A stretch of DNA of 64,000 nucleotides, from contig CM064495.1 of the NCBI GenBank assembly GCA_032716605.1, positions 20,747,836 through 20,811,835 on the forward strand. The letters are read 5' to 3'. Positions 21,992 through 33,952 of this stretch are shown here, piece after piece. The position numbers and the translations under genes were made by a program. Origin of the DNA: Paralithodes platypus. Its lineage: Eukaryota > Arthropoda > Malacostraca > Decapoda > Lithodidae. Under the pieces are notes generated by a model. It did not search any database. It had not been told where the DNA came from and saw nothing but the letters and a program-made list of their open reading frames with translations. Each line of letters begins with the position of its first letter. Positions within the stretch are counted from its first letter, which is position 1.

Positions 21992-21995
21992 TTAA

Positions 21996-23507
21996 AGATG
22001 TACTTTCTACCCTCTCTAAGCTTAATACTAAGAAAGCGCACGGTCCGGACGGTATTCCTCTTGTTGTACTAAAAAACTGTGCTTCCGTGCTGACTCCCTG
22101 CCTAGGCGAAATCTTCCGTCTCTGTCTCTTCTCTAACGTCTTCCCTTCTTGGCTGAAAGTTTGCTCTCATTCAACAACCTGTCCCAAAGAAGGGTGACCG
22201 CTCTCAACCCGTCGACTATCACCTAATTTCTCTCATTTCTTGCATCTCTAAACTGGTGATCTTCTATCATATCTTGCTAACTTTTGGTCGTCCTCCTTTC
22301 GGAACTTTGGTGAGACCTTTTCTATTGCGCTAGACATATTGAAGGCCTTTTCTAGAGTCTGGCACAAATCTCTAATTTCTAAACTACCCTCCTTCGGTTT
22401 CTATCCCTCCATCTGTGCCTTTATCTCTAATTTCGTTTATGGCCATTCCATAGCTGCGGTTGTGGACGGCCATCGTTCACTTCCTCATCCTATCAACTCC
22501 GGTGTTCCTCATCCAATTATCTTTCTAATATTTATAATTGATCTTCTCAACTGTACCTCCAGCCCTATCCACTCATATGCTGACGACTCTACCTTACACT
22601 ATTGAACTAGTTTTCCAGAACACTCCAGCAAGCAATCCCTCAAAATCAAAGGTGGTGAAGCCATAGAACAATATTATTATCTTCTGATCCAACTACGATT
22701 TCCAATTGGGGCAGAGAAAACCTTGTTGCTTTCAATGCTTCCAAAACCCGATTTCTTCATTTATCTACCCATCAAGAACTCCCAGAGGACTATCCCTTAT
22801 ATTTCAACAATACAAAAATCAACCCTTCATCTTCTCTCAGTATTCTCGGTTTCTCTTTTTCTTCTGATCTCTCTTGGAAAGACCATATCACCATTCTTGC
22901 TAAGACAGCTTCCCAGAAGCTGGGTGTGCTCAACCGCCTCAAAGGGTTCTTTACCCCTGGGCAGCTTCTTGCTCTGTACAGGGGCACAGTGCATCCTTGT
23001 ATTGAGTATTGTTAAAATGTGTGGGGAGGATCCCCTCACACAGCACTTCTAGACAAAGTAGAAAAGAATACCTTTCGTATCATTAACTCCCGTCTACTCA
23101 CCGTTGCTCTGCAATCTCTCTCTCTTCGCCGCAATGTTACATATCTCTCACTATTCTATCGCTATTACAATAATCAGTGTTCCTCAGAGCTCTCTCAGTG
23201 TATACCACCTCCTCTGCGTAGGGTATGTAGTCCCCGTCAACGCAAAACAATCCAACCCTACTTTGCGCATCTCTTCAATCCAAGAGTGAAACGAAACTTC
23301 CAATCTTTCTTCTATTCAACAGCTGAGCTCTGGAACTCTCTCCTTGAATCCATCTGTCCCTCATCCTATGACATAAATTGCTTCAGACTCCGTGTGTCCA
23401 GACATTTTGGCTAGAACATTCCTTGATTTTGGCCCTGTCACTCTTTCAACTCTGGGGGAGGCACTTGTTACAGGCAGCTTGGCTTTTTGTCTCCCTCATC
23501 CACATAG
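21996..23507 (+). pseudogene. Family B copy 1 reverse transcriptase (broken)
   Basis: It resumes family B at DVLSTLSSLNTKKAHGPDG. RT pieces follow: motif A region FSIALDILKAFSRVWH, motif B decayed to NSGVPHPIIFLIFI, motif C SYADDSTLHY then a stop. The thumb and tail lie in other frames to RLRVSRHFG near 23,410. Several stops and a deletion of the segment around 22,255-22,280 relative to copy 3 are visible. It ends near 23,507 with CACATAGAAAAAAAC. Confidence 0.8.
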
Positions 23508-23750
23508 AAAAAAACAAATCTGTGGCAAAAGTCCACTCAAGTCCCTGAAACATCAGCGCACCCACCCTAGCCCAGCCCTTAAGCAGGGAGTGCATGGTGG
23601 TTAAAAAAAACGCAGCAATTTTCTTTGGATTTATATGTATATCTCCTGTGCGTTTTTTTTTTTTTTTTTCTATGTTATTGAGGGAGGCAAAAGGCATAAC
23701 TGCCTATAGCGAGTGCCTCCCCCATAGTTGAAAGAGTGACAGGGCCAAAA

Positions 23751-25600
23751 TCAAGGGGCGTTCGAGCCAAAATGCCTGGACACGCGGAGTTTGAAGCAAT
23801 TTAAGTCATAGGAAGAGGGAAAGACTGATTCTGGGAGAGAGTTCCAGAGCTCAGATGTTGAGTAGAAGAAAGTTTGAGAGTAACGTTTCACTCTTGGGTT
23901 GGAGAGTTGCACAGAGTAGGGGTGGGATTGAGTTGCAAGACGGGTACCACGTGCCCTACGTAAAGGAGGTGGTATGCACTGGGATAGCTCTGAGGAACAC
24001 TGATTATTATAGTAGCGATAGAATAGCGAGAGAGATGCAACATTGCGGCGGAGAGAGAGAGATTGCAGAGAGTTGGTGAGTGGACGGGAGTTAATGATAC
24101 GAAAGGCCTTCCTTTCAATTTTGTCTAGGAGAGCGGTGTGAGAGGAACCTTCCACACATGTGAACAATACTCAATACAAGGGCGCACTATGCCCCTGTAC
24201 AGAGCAAGAAGCTGTGCAGGGGAAAAGAACCCCCTAAGGCGGTTGAGCACACCCAGCTTCTGGGAGGCTGCCTTAGCAAGACTGGTAATATGGTCCTTCC
24301 AAATGAGAGCAGAAGAAAAAGAGACACCAAGAATATTGAGAGAAGATGAAGGGTTGATTTTTGTATTGTTGAAGAATAAGGGATAGTCCGCTGGGAGATC
24401 CTGACGGGTAGATAGATGGAGAAATTGGGTTTTGGAAGCATTAAAGTTAACAAGGTTTTCTCTGCCCCAATTGGAAATAGTATTTAGATCAGAATTTAAG
24501 AGTACTATGGCTTCATTACGTTTGTCGTTGAGGGATTGCTGGCTGGGGCGTTCTGAAAAACTAATGGAGTAGTGCAAGGTTGAGTCGTCTGCGTATGAAT
24601 GGATAGGAATTAAGGTACAGTTAAGGAGATCATTTATAAAAATTAGAAAGAGAATAGGAGATAGGACAGAGCCCTGAGGAACACCGGAGTTTATAGGGTG
24701 AGGAAGTGAACAATGGCCATCCACAACCGCAGCTATGGAACGGCCGGAAAGGAAATTGGAGACAAAGGCACATATGGAGGGATAGAAACCGAAGGAGGGT
24801 AGTTTAGAAATTAAAGATTTATGCCAGACTCTATCGAAGACTTTCGATATGTCTAGTGCAAAAGAAAAAGTCTCACCGAAGTCCCGAAAGGAGGATGACC
24901 AAGAGTTAGTAAGATATGAAAGAAGATCACCAGTAGTGCGACCCTTAAGGAAGCCATACTGGCAATCTGAGAGCAGATTATGAGAAGAGAAATACTTAAG
25001 AAATTTGGAAGCAAGAATAGTTTCAAAAACTTTAGAAAGACAAGAGATGAGAGCAATTGGACGATAGTTGGAGGGTTGAGAGCGGTCACCCTTCTTTGGG
25101 ACAGGTTGAATGTGAGCAAACTTCCAGCATGAAGGGAAGACGTTAGAGGATAGACAGAGACGAAAGAGTTTGCCTAGGCAGGGAGTTAGCACGGAAGCAC
25201 AGTTTTTGAGAACAACAGGAGGAACACCGTCCGGACCGTACGCCTTATTAGTGTTAAGCCCAGAGAGGGTAGAAAGTACATCTTTAGAAGAGATTAGGAT
25301 ATTAAGCATAAGTAAGAGAGAGGAGGGCGGAGAGGGAGGAATAGCACCGGAATCATCCAAGGTGGAGTTTTTAGCAAAAGTTTGAGCGAAGAGTTTAGCT
25401 TTGTCAGAGGAAGAAGTGATGGTTGTGCCATCAGAGTGGGAAAGGGGAGGGAAAGACGAGGAAGATAAATTGTTGGAGAGGTTTTTGGCTAGATGCCAGA
25501 AAGCTTGGGAAGAGCTAGAGTTGGATAGTTCAGTGCATTTATTATTGATGAAGAACAGATTTGGCTTGATTCCAGGCAGAAACATATGAAGAATGAGAGT
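23751..25600 (-). pseudogene. Family B copy 3 reverse transcriptase
   Basis: A long frame runs to 24,125 with [42 protein letters not shown], motif A FALDISKVFDRVWH, motif B NSGVPQGSVLSPILFLIF and motif C SYADDSTLHY, all catalytic residues present. The thumb follows (RGIVRPCIEYCSHVW). A one-base loss near 24,150 moves the C-terminus into 24,167-23,751 (RRNVASLSLFYRYY, ending HFGSNAP). Only two indels separate it from a full ORF, so it is a young copy. Confidence 0.88.
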
Positions 25601-26660
25601 CTTGAGTTTTAAGGCGTCGGTACCGTTTGAATGCTTCCTCCTTATTGCGGACAGCAGTAGAACAGGCGTGAGTAAACCAAGATTTTTTAGCATTAGTCTG
25701 AAAGAAAGAGAATGGAATGTATGCTTCCATGTCCGATAGGATTACCTCGGTAATGCGTTGAGCACTCTCCGAGGGTCCCCGGCCACGGAAGCAGAAATCA
25801 TTCCATGGGAAATCAAAGAAGTACTGCCGAAGAGCCTCCCAGTCGGCAGCGCCAAAGTACCACAAGCGCCGCCGGCTAGGAGGATCGGGTGGCCGTACTG
25901 GAGAGATAGGACAGGTGACAGAGATAAGTTTATGGTCGGAGGAGCCCAAAGGAGAGAAAAGATCGACAGTATAAGAAGAAGGGTTAGAAGTTAGAAACAG
26001 GTCAAGAATGTTGGGTCGATCTCCGATGCGATCCGGGATACGGGGGGGTTGCTGAACTAACTGCTCTAGGTCATTTAGGATAGAAAAGACGTAGGCTTGT
26101 TCACCAGGTGGATCAGTAGTGTGAGAGGAGAGCCATTGGCGGTGGTGAACGTTGAAATCTCCTAAGATGGAGATTTCTGAGAAAGGAGAAATGGATAGAA
26201 TGTGTTCCACTTTAGAGTTTAGATAGTCAAAGAATTTGGGAAAGTTGGTAGAGTTAGGGGAAAGATAGACAGCACAGAAATATTTAGTAAGAGAATGACA
26301 GGAAAGTTTGAGCCATAAAGTTGAGAATTCAGAGGAGTCGAAATCGGGAACACGAGAGCAAGTGAGTTTGTTGTGCACATATGCACAACATCCGCCTCTG
26401 GCTTTGAAACTAGGATAGAGAAAGTAGGAGGATACAGAGAAAGGGCTGCTGGATGTTGCTACAGACACCTGAGTTTCGGTGAGGAAGAGAAGATCAGGTT
26501 TGTAGGAGGAGAGATGGTGCTCAACAGAGTGAAAGTTAGAGGAAAGTCTGTGAATGTTGCAGAAATTAATAGAAAGAGTAACAGGCCGAGGTCCAGGTAA
26601 TTGTGTGGGGTCGTAAGGGGATGGTCGGTCGGGAGTGGGGGCATTTATGGTCCCCCCCCC
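25542..26660 (-). pseudogene. Family B copy 3 endonuclease domain
   Basis: Frame 26,468-25,542 gives most of an APE-type endonuclease: [27 protein letters not shown] (catalytic GDFN), [11 protein letters not shown] and [12 protein letters not shown] (SDH catalytic His), then a linker with [16 protein letters not shown]. The N-terminus ([17 protein letters not shown]) lies in the same frame upstream, and a C homopolymer at 26,651-26,665 shifts the region before it. A 20-base deletion near 25,555 relative to copy 1 shifts the frame into the RT ORF. Confidence 0.85.
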
Positions 26661-27000
26661 CCCCCACCCCTGGGGACTCCGAGGCTGTGCTAGAATTCAT
26701 AATTTTTTGTTTTTTTTTAAATTTTGGTGTGGAGGAATGAAGTGTGGTGTGCATGTTTAGTGTAGTGAAGTGGATAGGAGGAGGAGGTGTTTGTGAGAGC
26801 TAGCTGGATTGCTCTCAGTGTAAATGAGGCACAAAGAAAATCAGTAAGAGAGGCCAAGCAAATGAAACAGGAGTTCCAGTGACTCTTTATCACATGCCTA
26901 TAACCTCACCTGGGTCTAGCCCTGATCGATTGGTGCCTACAATCTCCCCACTAAAATTGCACCAATTGCTCTGATTGCACCAAGACTCTTAATTGGGTTA

Positions 27001-28379
27001 TTGACACAGGGCCCTCCCGGTCGTCATCATGCGACTGTGTCAAGAGTATTGCAACGTCCCAAAGCTGCTTGTCAGTACAGCTATTTCTTTAGTAATATAA
27101 GGGGACTTCACTCTAACATCAATTCTGTACACCAATTTCTTCAAGCAGAATCCCCTACTCTCCTTTTTTTGACAGAGACTCAAGTAACATCCACATCTGA
27201 CACATCTAGATTTAATTTTCCAGGTTATCAACTGCTCCAAAATTTCAGACCTAAAGGTGGTGTATGTTGCTTCGCAAAATCTGAAATTGCCCTGGAGGAG
27301 GTTACTAGTTTCAATTGTCCCTATTTTGATTATTCTATATACAAATTAATTTCTGCTGGTAAATTTAAATACATATGTTGCATCTACCGTTCCCCAAATA
27401 CTCCTCCAGAGCAAAGTCTTTTTGATTCTCTGTCCTCACAACTCAGTGTCCTCAACTTAAATGCTTCTTCTGAAATCACTGTGTTGGGTGATTTTAATGT
27501 CCATAATGTTGAATGGCTCACTCATTCAGCCAGGACTGATGATGCTGGTCTTGAATGTGAGCTATTTGCAGACTCATTTAATCTCATTCAACTAGTCAAC
27601 CAACCCACCCGTGTACCAGACAATCCTAATCATAATTCCCACCTACTGGACTTATTTTTAACAACCAATTCAGAAAATTATGATGTTACAGTGAGGTCCC
27701 CACTTGGATCTTCTGATCACTGTCTGATACAGGCCACCTGTCTATCACCTACCACACCCTCCCACTCTGAACCTGTTTTGGTGACTAAATGGCATTACGA
27801 TAGGGCAGACTGGGAGGGTCTTCAAGGTTTCTTTATTGATGTTCCCTGGACCTCTTTCTTTTCTAATGATGCACACTCCACCTTGAGCCACATACAAGAT
27901 TTTGTAAAAATTGGAATGGAAACTTTTATTCCTCATCAAAAGTACAGTAAAAGATCTAATTCACCTAAATGGTTGACCATAATTGTGCTAGAGTAACTGA
28001 ACAAAAAGCAATAGCCTACAATGCATACACAAGATCAAAAACACATGAAGCCTTTAATTACTTTAGAAACATCAGAAATCATGCCAAAACTGTATTAAAC
28101 CTAACTAAATCAAACTTTCTCCATAAGCAGGCAAATAAACTTCTAAATAATCCAAATGATAACAAAATATTTTGGTCTACTCTTAACTCATTCAAATCCA
28201 ACTTCACTACTGCTTCATCCATTCCACCATTAAAATCTCCGACTGGCAATCTTGTAAGTGACCCACGAGGTAAAGCTAACCTTCTTGCAGATATTTTCTC
28301 CACCAACTCAACCTTAGATGAAATAAATCAAGATGTCCCTGTACTTAATTTTAATTCACCTGAAATTCCCCTCACTTAA
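27001..28379 (+). pseudogene. Family C endonuclease and linker
   Basis: The first frame (to 27,996) encodes the endonuclease: [71 protein letters not shown] and [12 protein letters not shown]. All the catalytic blocks are visible. No in-frame ATG precedes the domain: the ATG at 27,029 is out of frame. A missing base near 27,972 shifts to the frame 27,969-28,379, which carries the linker (CARVTEQKAIAYNAY, SNFLHKQANKLL). A second shift near 28,375 leads to the RT. Confidence 0.85.
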
Positions 28380-29928
28380 GATCCACACCAGACATGTCAA
28401 AACTATTTTGCAGAATCTCTCAGTAGATAAGGCTCCTGGTCCAGATGAAATTCCTCCAATAGTACTTAAGAATTGCTCCTTGGTGCTCGCTCCTGTATTG
28501 GCAAAATTTTTCCGTCTGTGTACTCATACCTCATGCTTCCCAGTACCCTGGAAAGAAGCAAACATCCATCCAGTTCCTAAAAAAGGTGCCTCTTCAGATC
28601 CATCAAACTACAGACCAATAGCTATAACTTCCACTCTTGGCAAAGTTTTTGAAATTATATTAAATAATCACATAATTAAGCATCTGGAGAATAATAAATT
28701 AATCAGTGATAGGCAATATGGTTTTAGACGATGTCGATCAACTGCAGACATTCTTTGCCTTCTTACGCATCAAATCAACCAAGCTACAGACCAACATGGT
28801 GAAACACATACAATAGCACTGGATATATCAAAGGCATTTGATAGAGTCTGGCATCAATCCTTATTGTCGAAGATGTCACACTACGGCCTTGCATCATTAG
28901 TTCCACTAATTTCTTCTTATCTTCATAACAGAAAAATACGTGTAATGGTAGATGGCCTTTATTCTCAATTTCACTCAATAAATGCTGGTGTTCCCCAGGG
29001 ATCAGTTTTGGCCCCAACTCTGTTCCTCATTCATATCAATGATCTCATATCTACCACTCATAATCCAATACATTCCTACGCAGATGACTCAACACTCCAC
29101 AGTTCCTTCACATTTACCAATTCTTTCACCCAACCCGATCTTATAAATTCAAAAATAAACACTGCAATTTCTCTGAACCGGGACCTTTCTAGAATTAATG
29201 AATGGGGACAAGAGAATCTAGTTTCCTTTAATGCACAGAAAACCAAGTACATTCAATTTTCTAACCGACAGAATCTCACTGACTCCCATATATTTTTTAA
29301 TGATGTAAATATTCCCACTTCCCCTAGTATTGACATTCTCGGTGTAACATTAACTACTAACTTGAGCTGGACACATTATGTTAGAAGCATTGCTAAGAAT
29401 GCCTCTAAAAAACTGGGACTCCTGTACAGAGTTCGAGAATTCTTCACTGACGAGCAGTTGGCCGTAATATATAAAAGTCATGTGCGCTCTCAGATGGATT
29501 ACTGTTCACCTCTGTGGGGTGGAAGTGGAGTGGTTGCATTGAGGCAGTTGGACAAAATTCAAAATAAAGCTATTAGATTAATCAATAACCCTGCAATCAC
29601 ACAGGACCTTCCTACATTAGCCATACGAAGAAACGTTGCATCCCTTGCATTATTCTACAGATATTTTCACAGCAATTGTTCCGAGGAACTTGCTTCAATT
29701 GTGCCGCCTCTCCACATCTTTCCCCGTAGAACTAGGGCAGCTGAGAGCGCCCATGAATTTACACTTTCTCCTCCACAATGCAGAACTTCTGCTTATCAGA
29801 ATTCATTTATCCCCAGAGCTACTACTCTTTGGAATTCACTTCCCTCGAATTGCTTTCCACAAACTTACAATCAACAAATGTTTAAATCCAGTTGTTACAA
29901 ACATTTTATGAATGGAGGATGCCTTTAG
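28379..29928 (+). CDS. Family C reverse transcriptase (open frame)
   Basis: A continuous frame (open from 28,333) covers the whole RT: APGPDEIPPIVLKN, PSNYRPIAITSTLG, YGFRRCRSTADIL, motif A IALDISKAFDRVWH, motif B NAGVPQGSVLAPTLFL, motif C SYADDSTLHS, then thumb (FREFFTDEQL-like, RSQMDYCSPLWGG) and tail to HFMNGGCL. All catalytic aspartates are present. It lacks its own start because it is the C-terminal part of an EN-RT protein split by an upstream shift near 28,375. It would reverse-transcribe element RNA at the nicked target. Confidence 0.88.
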
Positions 29929-29982
29929 GCACATGGACCTTTTTGTTTTATCTGTGTTTTTCCTTCCTCCCTTCATTGTCTC

Positions 29983-30009
<27 letters not shown>

Positions 30010-30013
<4 letters not shown>

Positions 30014-30691
30014 TTTGTCATTCTTCATTATAAAAGTCTTACCCATTATCATAGACCACAGTAGATCTGGACTGGACACGAAAATGGAACTTTGCAGTAA
30101 GGGACCCAAAATCGGAGAACGAACCCCCAAGTTCGAACCTCAGGGATATTTTGCTCATTTATATAAATAACATCAGTAGTTTTTATCATTGTGGTGATTC
30201 ACTTATTCTATAATTATATGACCGCTCAGCCCTCAACATTTCCTTACCTTGACATAAACTAATTATAATATTCAGCTTCACTTCAACTCTTATTGTATAA
30301 TATAATATGCATATATCATGTGTGTATCATATCTTGTTCAGCCTTCAGCAGTATATACTTAAGGCCTTTAAAATCCAATTTGTAATTGAGCTACCACATA
30401 TATAACTCTTATATCCAGATTCAACCTTTATTCAATAAATTTGTAGCCTTTCCTTATTTAGTGTATTATCTTATATGTTAATAAACCTTGTAAACCTTGG
30501 ACTGTGTATTGTTGTGTAGTAATAGTTACCCTGTTGAAATACCTATCACCTATTGTAAAAACCTGTCTACTATTTGTGGGGCAGTATCCTACTACTGGTT
30601 GCAGGCGGTGCTTTCAATACTGAGGCGAAGACTCACAAAATCAAATCAATAGGACACAAGGTTTTTCTAGCCATACATAAAGTTGTTGAGC
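30010..30691 (+). other. Possible LTR-like leader
   Basis: No ORF. The stretch is AT-rich, has CAATAAATT near 30,434 and GTTAATAAACC near 30,478 (polyadenylation-like signals) and ends ahead of the gag-like frame at 30,692. Such signals plus a downstream gag-like frame would suit an LTR, but I see no second copy in the window. Confidence 0.25.
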
Positions 30692-31590
30692 ATGGCAACA
30701 CAAGACGAATATGGGGCCGGAGACAATGGAGCCCGAGCCAATACTCAAAATGCATCTGTACAACAGTTTAATCTTCAAACTATGGACATCAGAACGTGCG
30801 TGGATATGGTGGATACCATGACCACCTTTGCACAAGCAACAGACAACGAAAATATAAGTACCTGCATGGCAAATCTAGGTTTTCAGACTTATGGAATAAT
30901 TCTCATAGCTGGGACGATTTCCGAACGGCACCCATAAATGCCGTCCAACCCTCATTATGCCCTGTGACAACACTTTTTTTGCCTGAACTCCATAAATGTT
31001 TAAGGTGACGTGGACGAGACGATGACTTTGCTTCATAAACACGTCAGGGGACCATACGCTTCGGCTAAAGCAGCGGAGAGGACATGTTAGCTTCCGCGAC
31101 CTTCCTCTGTTACTTATTATATGCTATAAGCCAACATTTCGTCACACATGACCCAACAAAAACGGAACAAGATATAGTCACGAAACGCAACTGTTTGGCA
31201 GCTCAATCCAAATCAGCCAAGTCAGTGAATGCAGTGGCAAGAACTCCGATGGACCCATATAACGCAGCCACAACCAAAGATGCAGCTCGACCAGATAATC
31301 AACATGAATTAACAACCTCCTCGAGCCAGCCGCTATGTAACAGGCCCCACATTAATCCTTATTAATTTGATTCATGCGACAACAAAAATTGTCCTGTGGA
31401 AATAGAGAGACGCAGATACAGGGGTGACAAAAAGAGAGGATATAACTCTCACAGGCCAGCCTACACCGGACGACCCTAGGTATACTCTGCTACACCACAA
31501 GTTTATTATCAACCATACAGATATATAGCTTATGATGCCACTAGTATAACACACAAAACTACTATTGTAACTTTTAAGTACTCAGTGAAG
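30692..31590 (+). pseudogene. Degenerate gag-like reading frames, unrecognised
   Basis: From ATG 30,692 an 81-codon frame (NASVQQFNLQTMDIRTCVDM, then TFAQATDNENISTCMANLG) looks protein-like: balanced composition and amphipathic helices. After shifts, a basic Pro/Arg/Tyr-rich part follows at about 31,200-31,590 (RRYRGDKKRGYNSHRPAY), reminiscent of a gag tail. No catalytic domain follows. I do not recognise the family. Chance frames remain possible. Confidence 0.25.
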
Positions 31591-32142
31591 AGGCTTTTCA
31601 TATCATAATATGAATACAAATTACGATCATTATATATATATACAGTATACTGTATATACAGTACTGTATATATATACAAAAATCATCGAATATTACTGTG
31701 CATTTCAGGAAGACACAAGGTTGATAATCACTTTCGAATAAAAAGTAAATGTTGTATATATGTTCATTATTTGTCTTCATTTTCCTTTGATTATTACTGA
31801 AATGTGTTTGCTTTATTTTCACCAAAATCTATATTAAATTCACGTAATAAAATATATGTATGTGTATAAAAAGGAGTCAACAAAGTATACTTATTGTCAA
31901 GGTGCTCTTATATGAGATTATTATTATCAAAAGGCTCAGCTATTTTCACTCATCAAATTATAACATAACATGTATAACAATGTATTATACTTGGCTAAAC
32001 ACAAAAATATACGTAAGCTGCACTAGCGAAATCAAAATTATTATACCTCCCTTTGTCAAAGTGTCTTCATTATTTCCTTAAGACAATTGTGTATGTCTCT
32101 GATTACCTAAGTTTATATTTCAAGTAATGTGAATTGAGTGGG

Positions 32143-32215
32143 GAAGATGTAGACACCAATCGAACAGGGATAGACTTATAGTAGGGTCATTTGCTTGGAA
32201 TCCGTGACCATTTTG
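32143..32215 (+). repeat. Family B 5' end fragment
   Basis: GATGTAGACACCAATCGAAC and the following AGGGATAGAC match the start of family B at 18,506 and, inverted, at about 26,950. After a short deletion TCATTTGCTTGG also matches. Confidence 0.65.
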
Positions 32216-32449
32216 TTCCTACCGTTTTCTCTCGATGGATTTGACAACCTGAACCATTTTAAAGGAAAATTAGCTCCTATGCCCCTCTGAAAAATGACGG
32301 CTAACTCTGCTAGAGCCCAATATTCAAAATGGCCGCCAACGCCATCTTGAAAAACATGAAATATAATATCTCTGGCATCAGGTGAGCTACAAGGACGAAT
32401 GAGGTATCCTTTTTCACTAATTCTGGTATTACAAATCCACTGGAATGGT

Positions 32450-32502
32450 TATTGTATTGTATTGTATTGTATATTGTATTGTTATTGTATTGTATTATAC
32501 TA
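32450..32502 (+). repeat. (ATTGT)n microsatellite
   Basis: About ten units of TATTG/ATTGT with minor interruptions. Confidence 0.9.
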
Positions 32503-32692
32503 ATTGTACATACTAATCTGCCACTTCACTGTCACTACATGATTCACTGTATGAGCCACTATCAGAATCACTGTCCTCACTTTCGCTGCTATCATCACTG
32601 TTGTTCTCTGCCTGCGGTGTATATCTAATATTACTTTTTTACTGTTTCATATGGATCGCATGCCCATCTGATGAAAATCGACGACTTGTGAA

Positions 32693-33952
32693 GTGACCGA
32701 AATAATGGATAATAGAAGAGAGAGTGAAGAGTTACCAGACAAGACATTAAATGAATACGAGTGCATTTTACTCTGTGGTAAGCGATGTACCGCAGATGAT
32801 CGTTTGGAAAACATTACACCTGAGAAGTGGGAATCCATCCGGGAAAAGTCTTTACAATGGAAAGAACTTGATAAGTTTCAACATATACATGAAAATGTGG
32901 ATTGGGAGAAGGGACCAAAGGGTCACCACATGCATAGCACTTGTTACGCATCATTATCCAGCAAGCGCAAGCTCTTTCAAGCCGAAAAACGCAAACACAA
33001 ATCCGAGGAACGTCTTGAAAGAGATGAAGCATGAAATCAACAAGACCCTTCCCCAGAGGCCAGTGCACCTAAAAGGCTCCGCTCCAGTATGGGTGTCCTT
33101 CACGATAAGACTCTATGTGTGTGGTGCATGAAAGGGGCATACAAGAGTAGTGATCGTGACAAGCAGATTTTACTCCTATCAACAGTAGATGCCTGGACTA
33201 AATTCAAGTTACATACTGTCCATCTGGAAGATGAGGTCATGAGATTGAGACTTGACACTCTGATTGCATCCATCCCAGATAGTCAAACAGCATTGGGGTT
33301 GGAAATCCGCTACCATCGTGCGTGCTGGCGCAAATATGAAAGCGACCACAAGCCCCTTTCAGATGAAAGCACTCAACATCTGCAGCGTGTAAACCTCCGA
33401 GAGGCCCAAGCTCTCTTCTTTCATCATATTCGTCAAGTCATCTTCAAAGACCATGAAATTCGCACACTGCAAGGCCTGCTGCAGGACTATAAGCGCATTA
33501 TCTCAAATCATGGACATAACTCGGTAGTAAAATCCAGCTACTTAAAGGAAATTCTCGTCAATTAATTTGGGGAAGACATCGGATTTCATGAATGCATTCA
33601 AAAAAATGTGAGTGAACTGGTATATGATACAACAGCAGCAGGTACATACATCGAGGCGGCAATATCTTCATTGGGTGTCAGCAATGATCAGTTGGTGATG
33701 AATGTTGCGGCACGACTCAAAGAGCAAGTCATCAGGACAAATACTATTCCCTGGCTCCCATATATACATGAGTTGGAGAGAGAAGAAGACCTCAGTGAGC
33801 TCCTGCTGAAGCTGCTCACATGGCTGAAACACCCAAATAAGTCTGCAATTGATGACAGTCCATCCATCCGATCGATTGCATCTATCCTCACAAGCTACAT
33901 CACTGGAAAACGCACTGCATTTGAGATAAATCTCTCTGTCTTGCTAGACTGA
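32693..33952 (+). pseudogene. Unrecognised protein with two tandem CxxC...HxxC modules, two in-frame stops
   Basis: One reading frame of 420 codons runs from about 32,693 (first ATG 32,705) to TGA 33,950-33,952. It is broken only by TGA (33,032-33,034) and TAA (33,563-33,565), with no frameshift. Two modules share a layout: CILLCGKRC ... HHMHSTCYASL, and TLCVWCMKG ... EIRYHRACWRKY. That is a C-x2/3-C pair followed some 60-70 residues later by H-x2-C and an aromatic residue, plausible zinc sites. The C-terminal half is helical (NVAARLKEQVIRTN, ELLLKLLTWLKHP). I do not recognise the family. It may be a transposon-derived or lineage-expanded gene. A (TA)n tract and an L2-type fragment follow. 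Confidence 0.6.

Larger units (their letters stand above)
18500..23507 (+). mobile_element. Family B copy 1, Jockey/I-type non-LTR element, split twice
   Basis: Its parts are 18,500-20,164, 21,505-21,514 and 21,996-23,507. The gaps are the Helitron (20,165-21,504) and MITE-Z (21,515-21,991). The 5' start, AGATTGTA(TA)GGCACCAATCG, is shared with copy 3 (near 26,957) and a fragment at 32,143, so it is probably the element's true 5' end. Joining the pieces reproduces the order of copy 3. It is older than copies 2 and 3, with many stops. Confidence 0.8.
23656..26957 (-). mobile_element. Family B copy 3, near full-length non-LTR element
   Basis: It runs on the minus strand from the shared 5' start near 26,957 to a poly(A), seen as poly(T) at 23,656-23,671. 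Length is about 3.3 kb. A 5' UTR of some 250 bp, one EN-RT ORF with a few shifts, and a 3' UTR are present. No ORF1 is visible. The 5' end abuts the 5' end of family C head to head. Confidence 0.85.
26958..30009 (+). mobile_element. Family C copy 1, non-LTR retrotransposon, nearly intact
   Basis: A short 5' leader, an EN-RT ORF with two single-base shifts, a 56-bp 3' UTR and a 25-base poly(A) (29,985-30,009) are present. It is a sister family of B (same EN-RT layout, similar YADDSTLH box) but clearly distinct in sequence. Copies 2 (37,337-38,298) and 3 (53,615-55,124) are 5'-truncated. Confidence 0.85.
31591..32690. other. AT-rich interval with short repeats
   Basis: It contains a perfect-looking AT palindrome run (TATATACAGTATACTGTATA, about 31,634-31,675), a family B 5' fragment (32,143-32,215), a pentanucleotide repeat (32,450-32,502), and nothing else I can identify. 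Confidence 0.6.
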
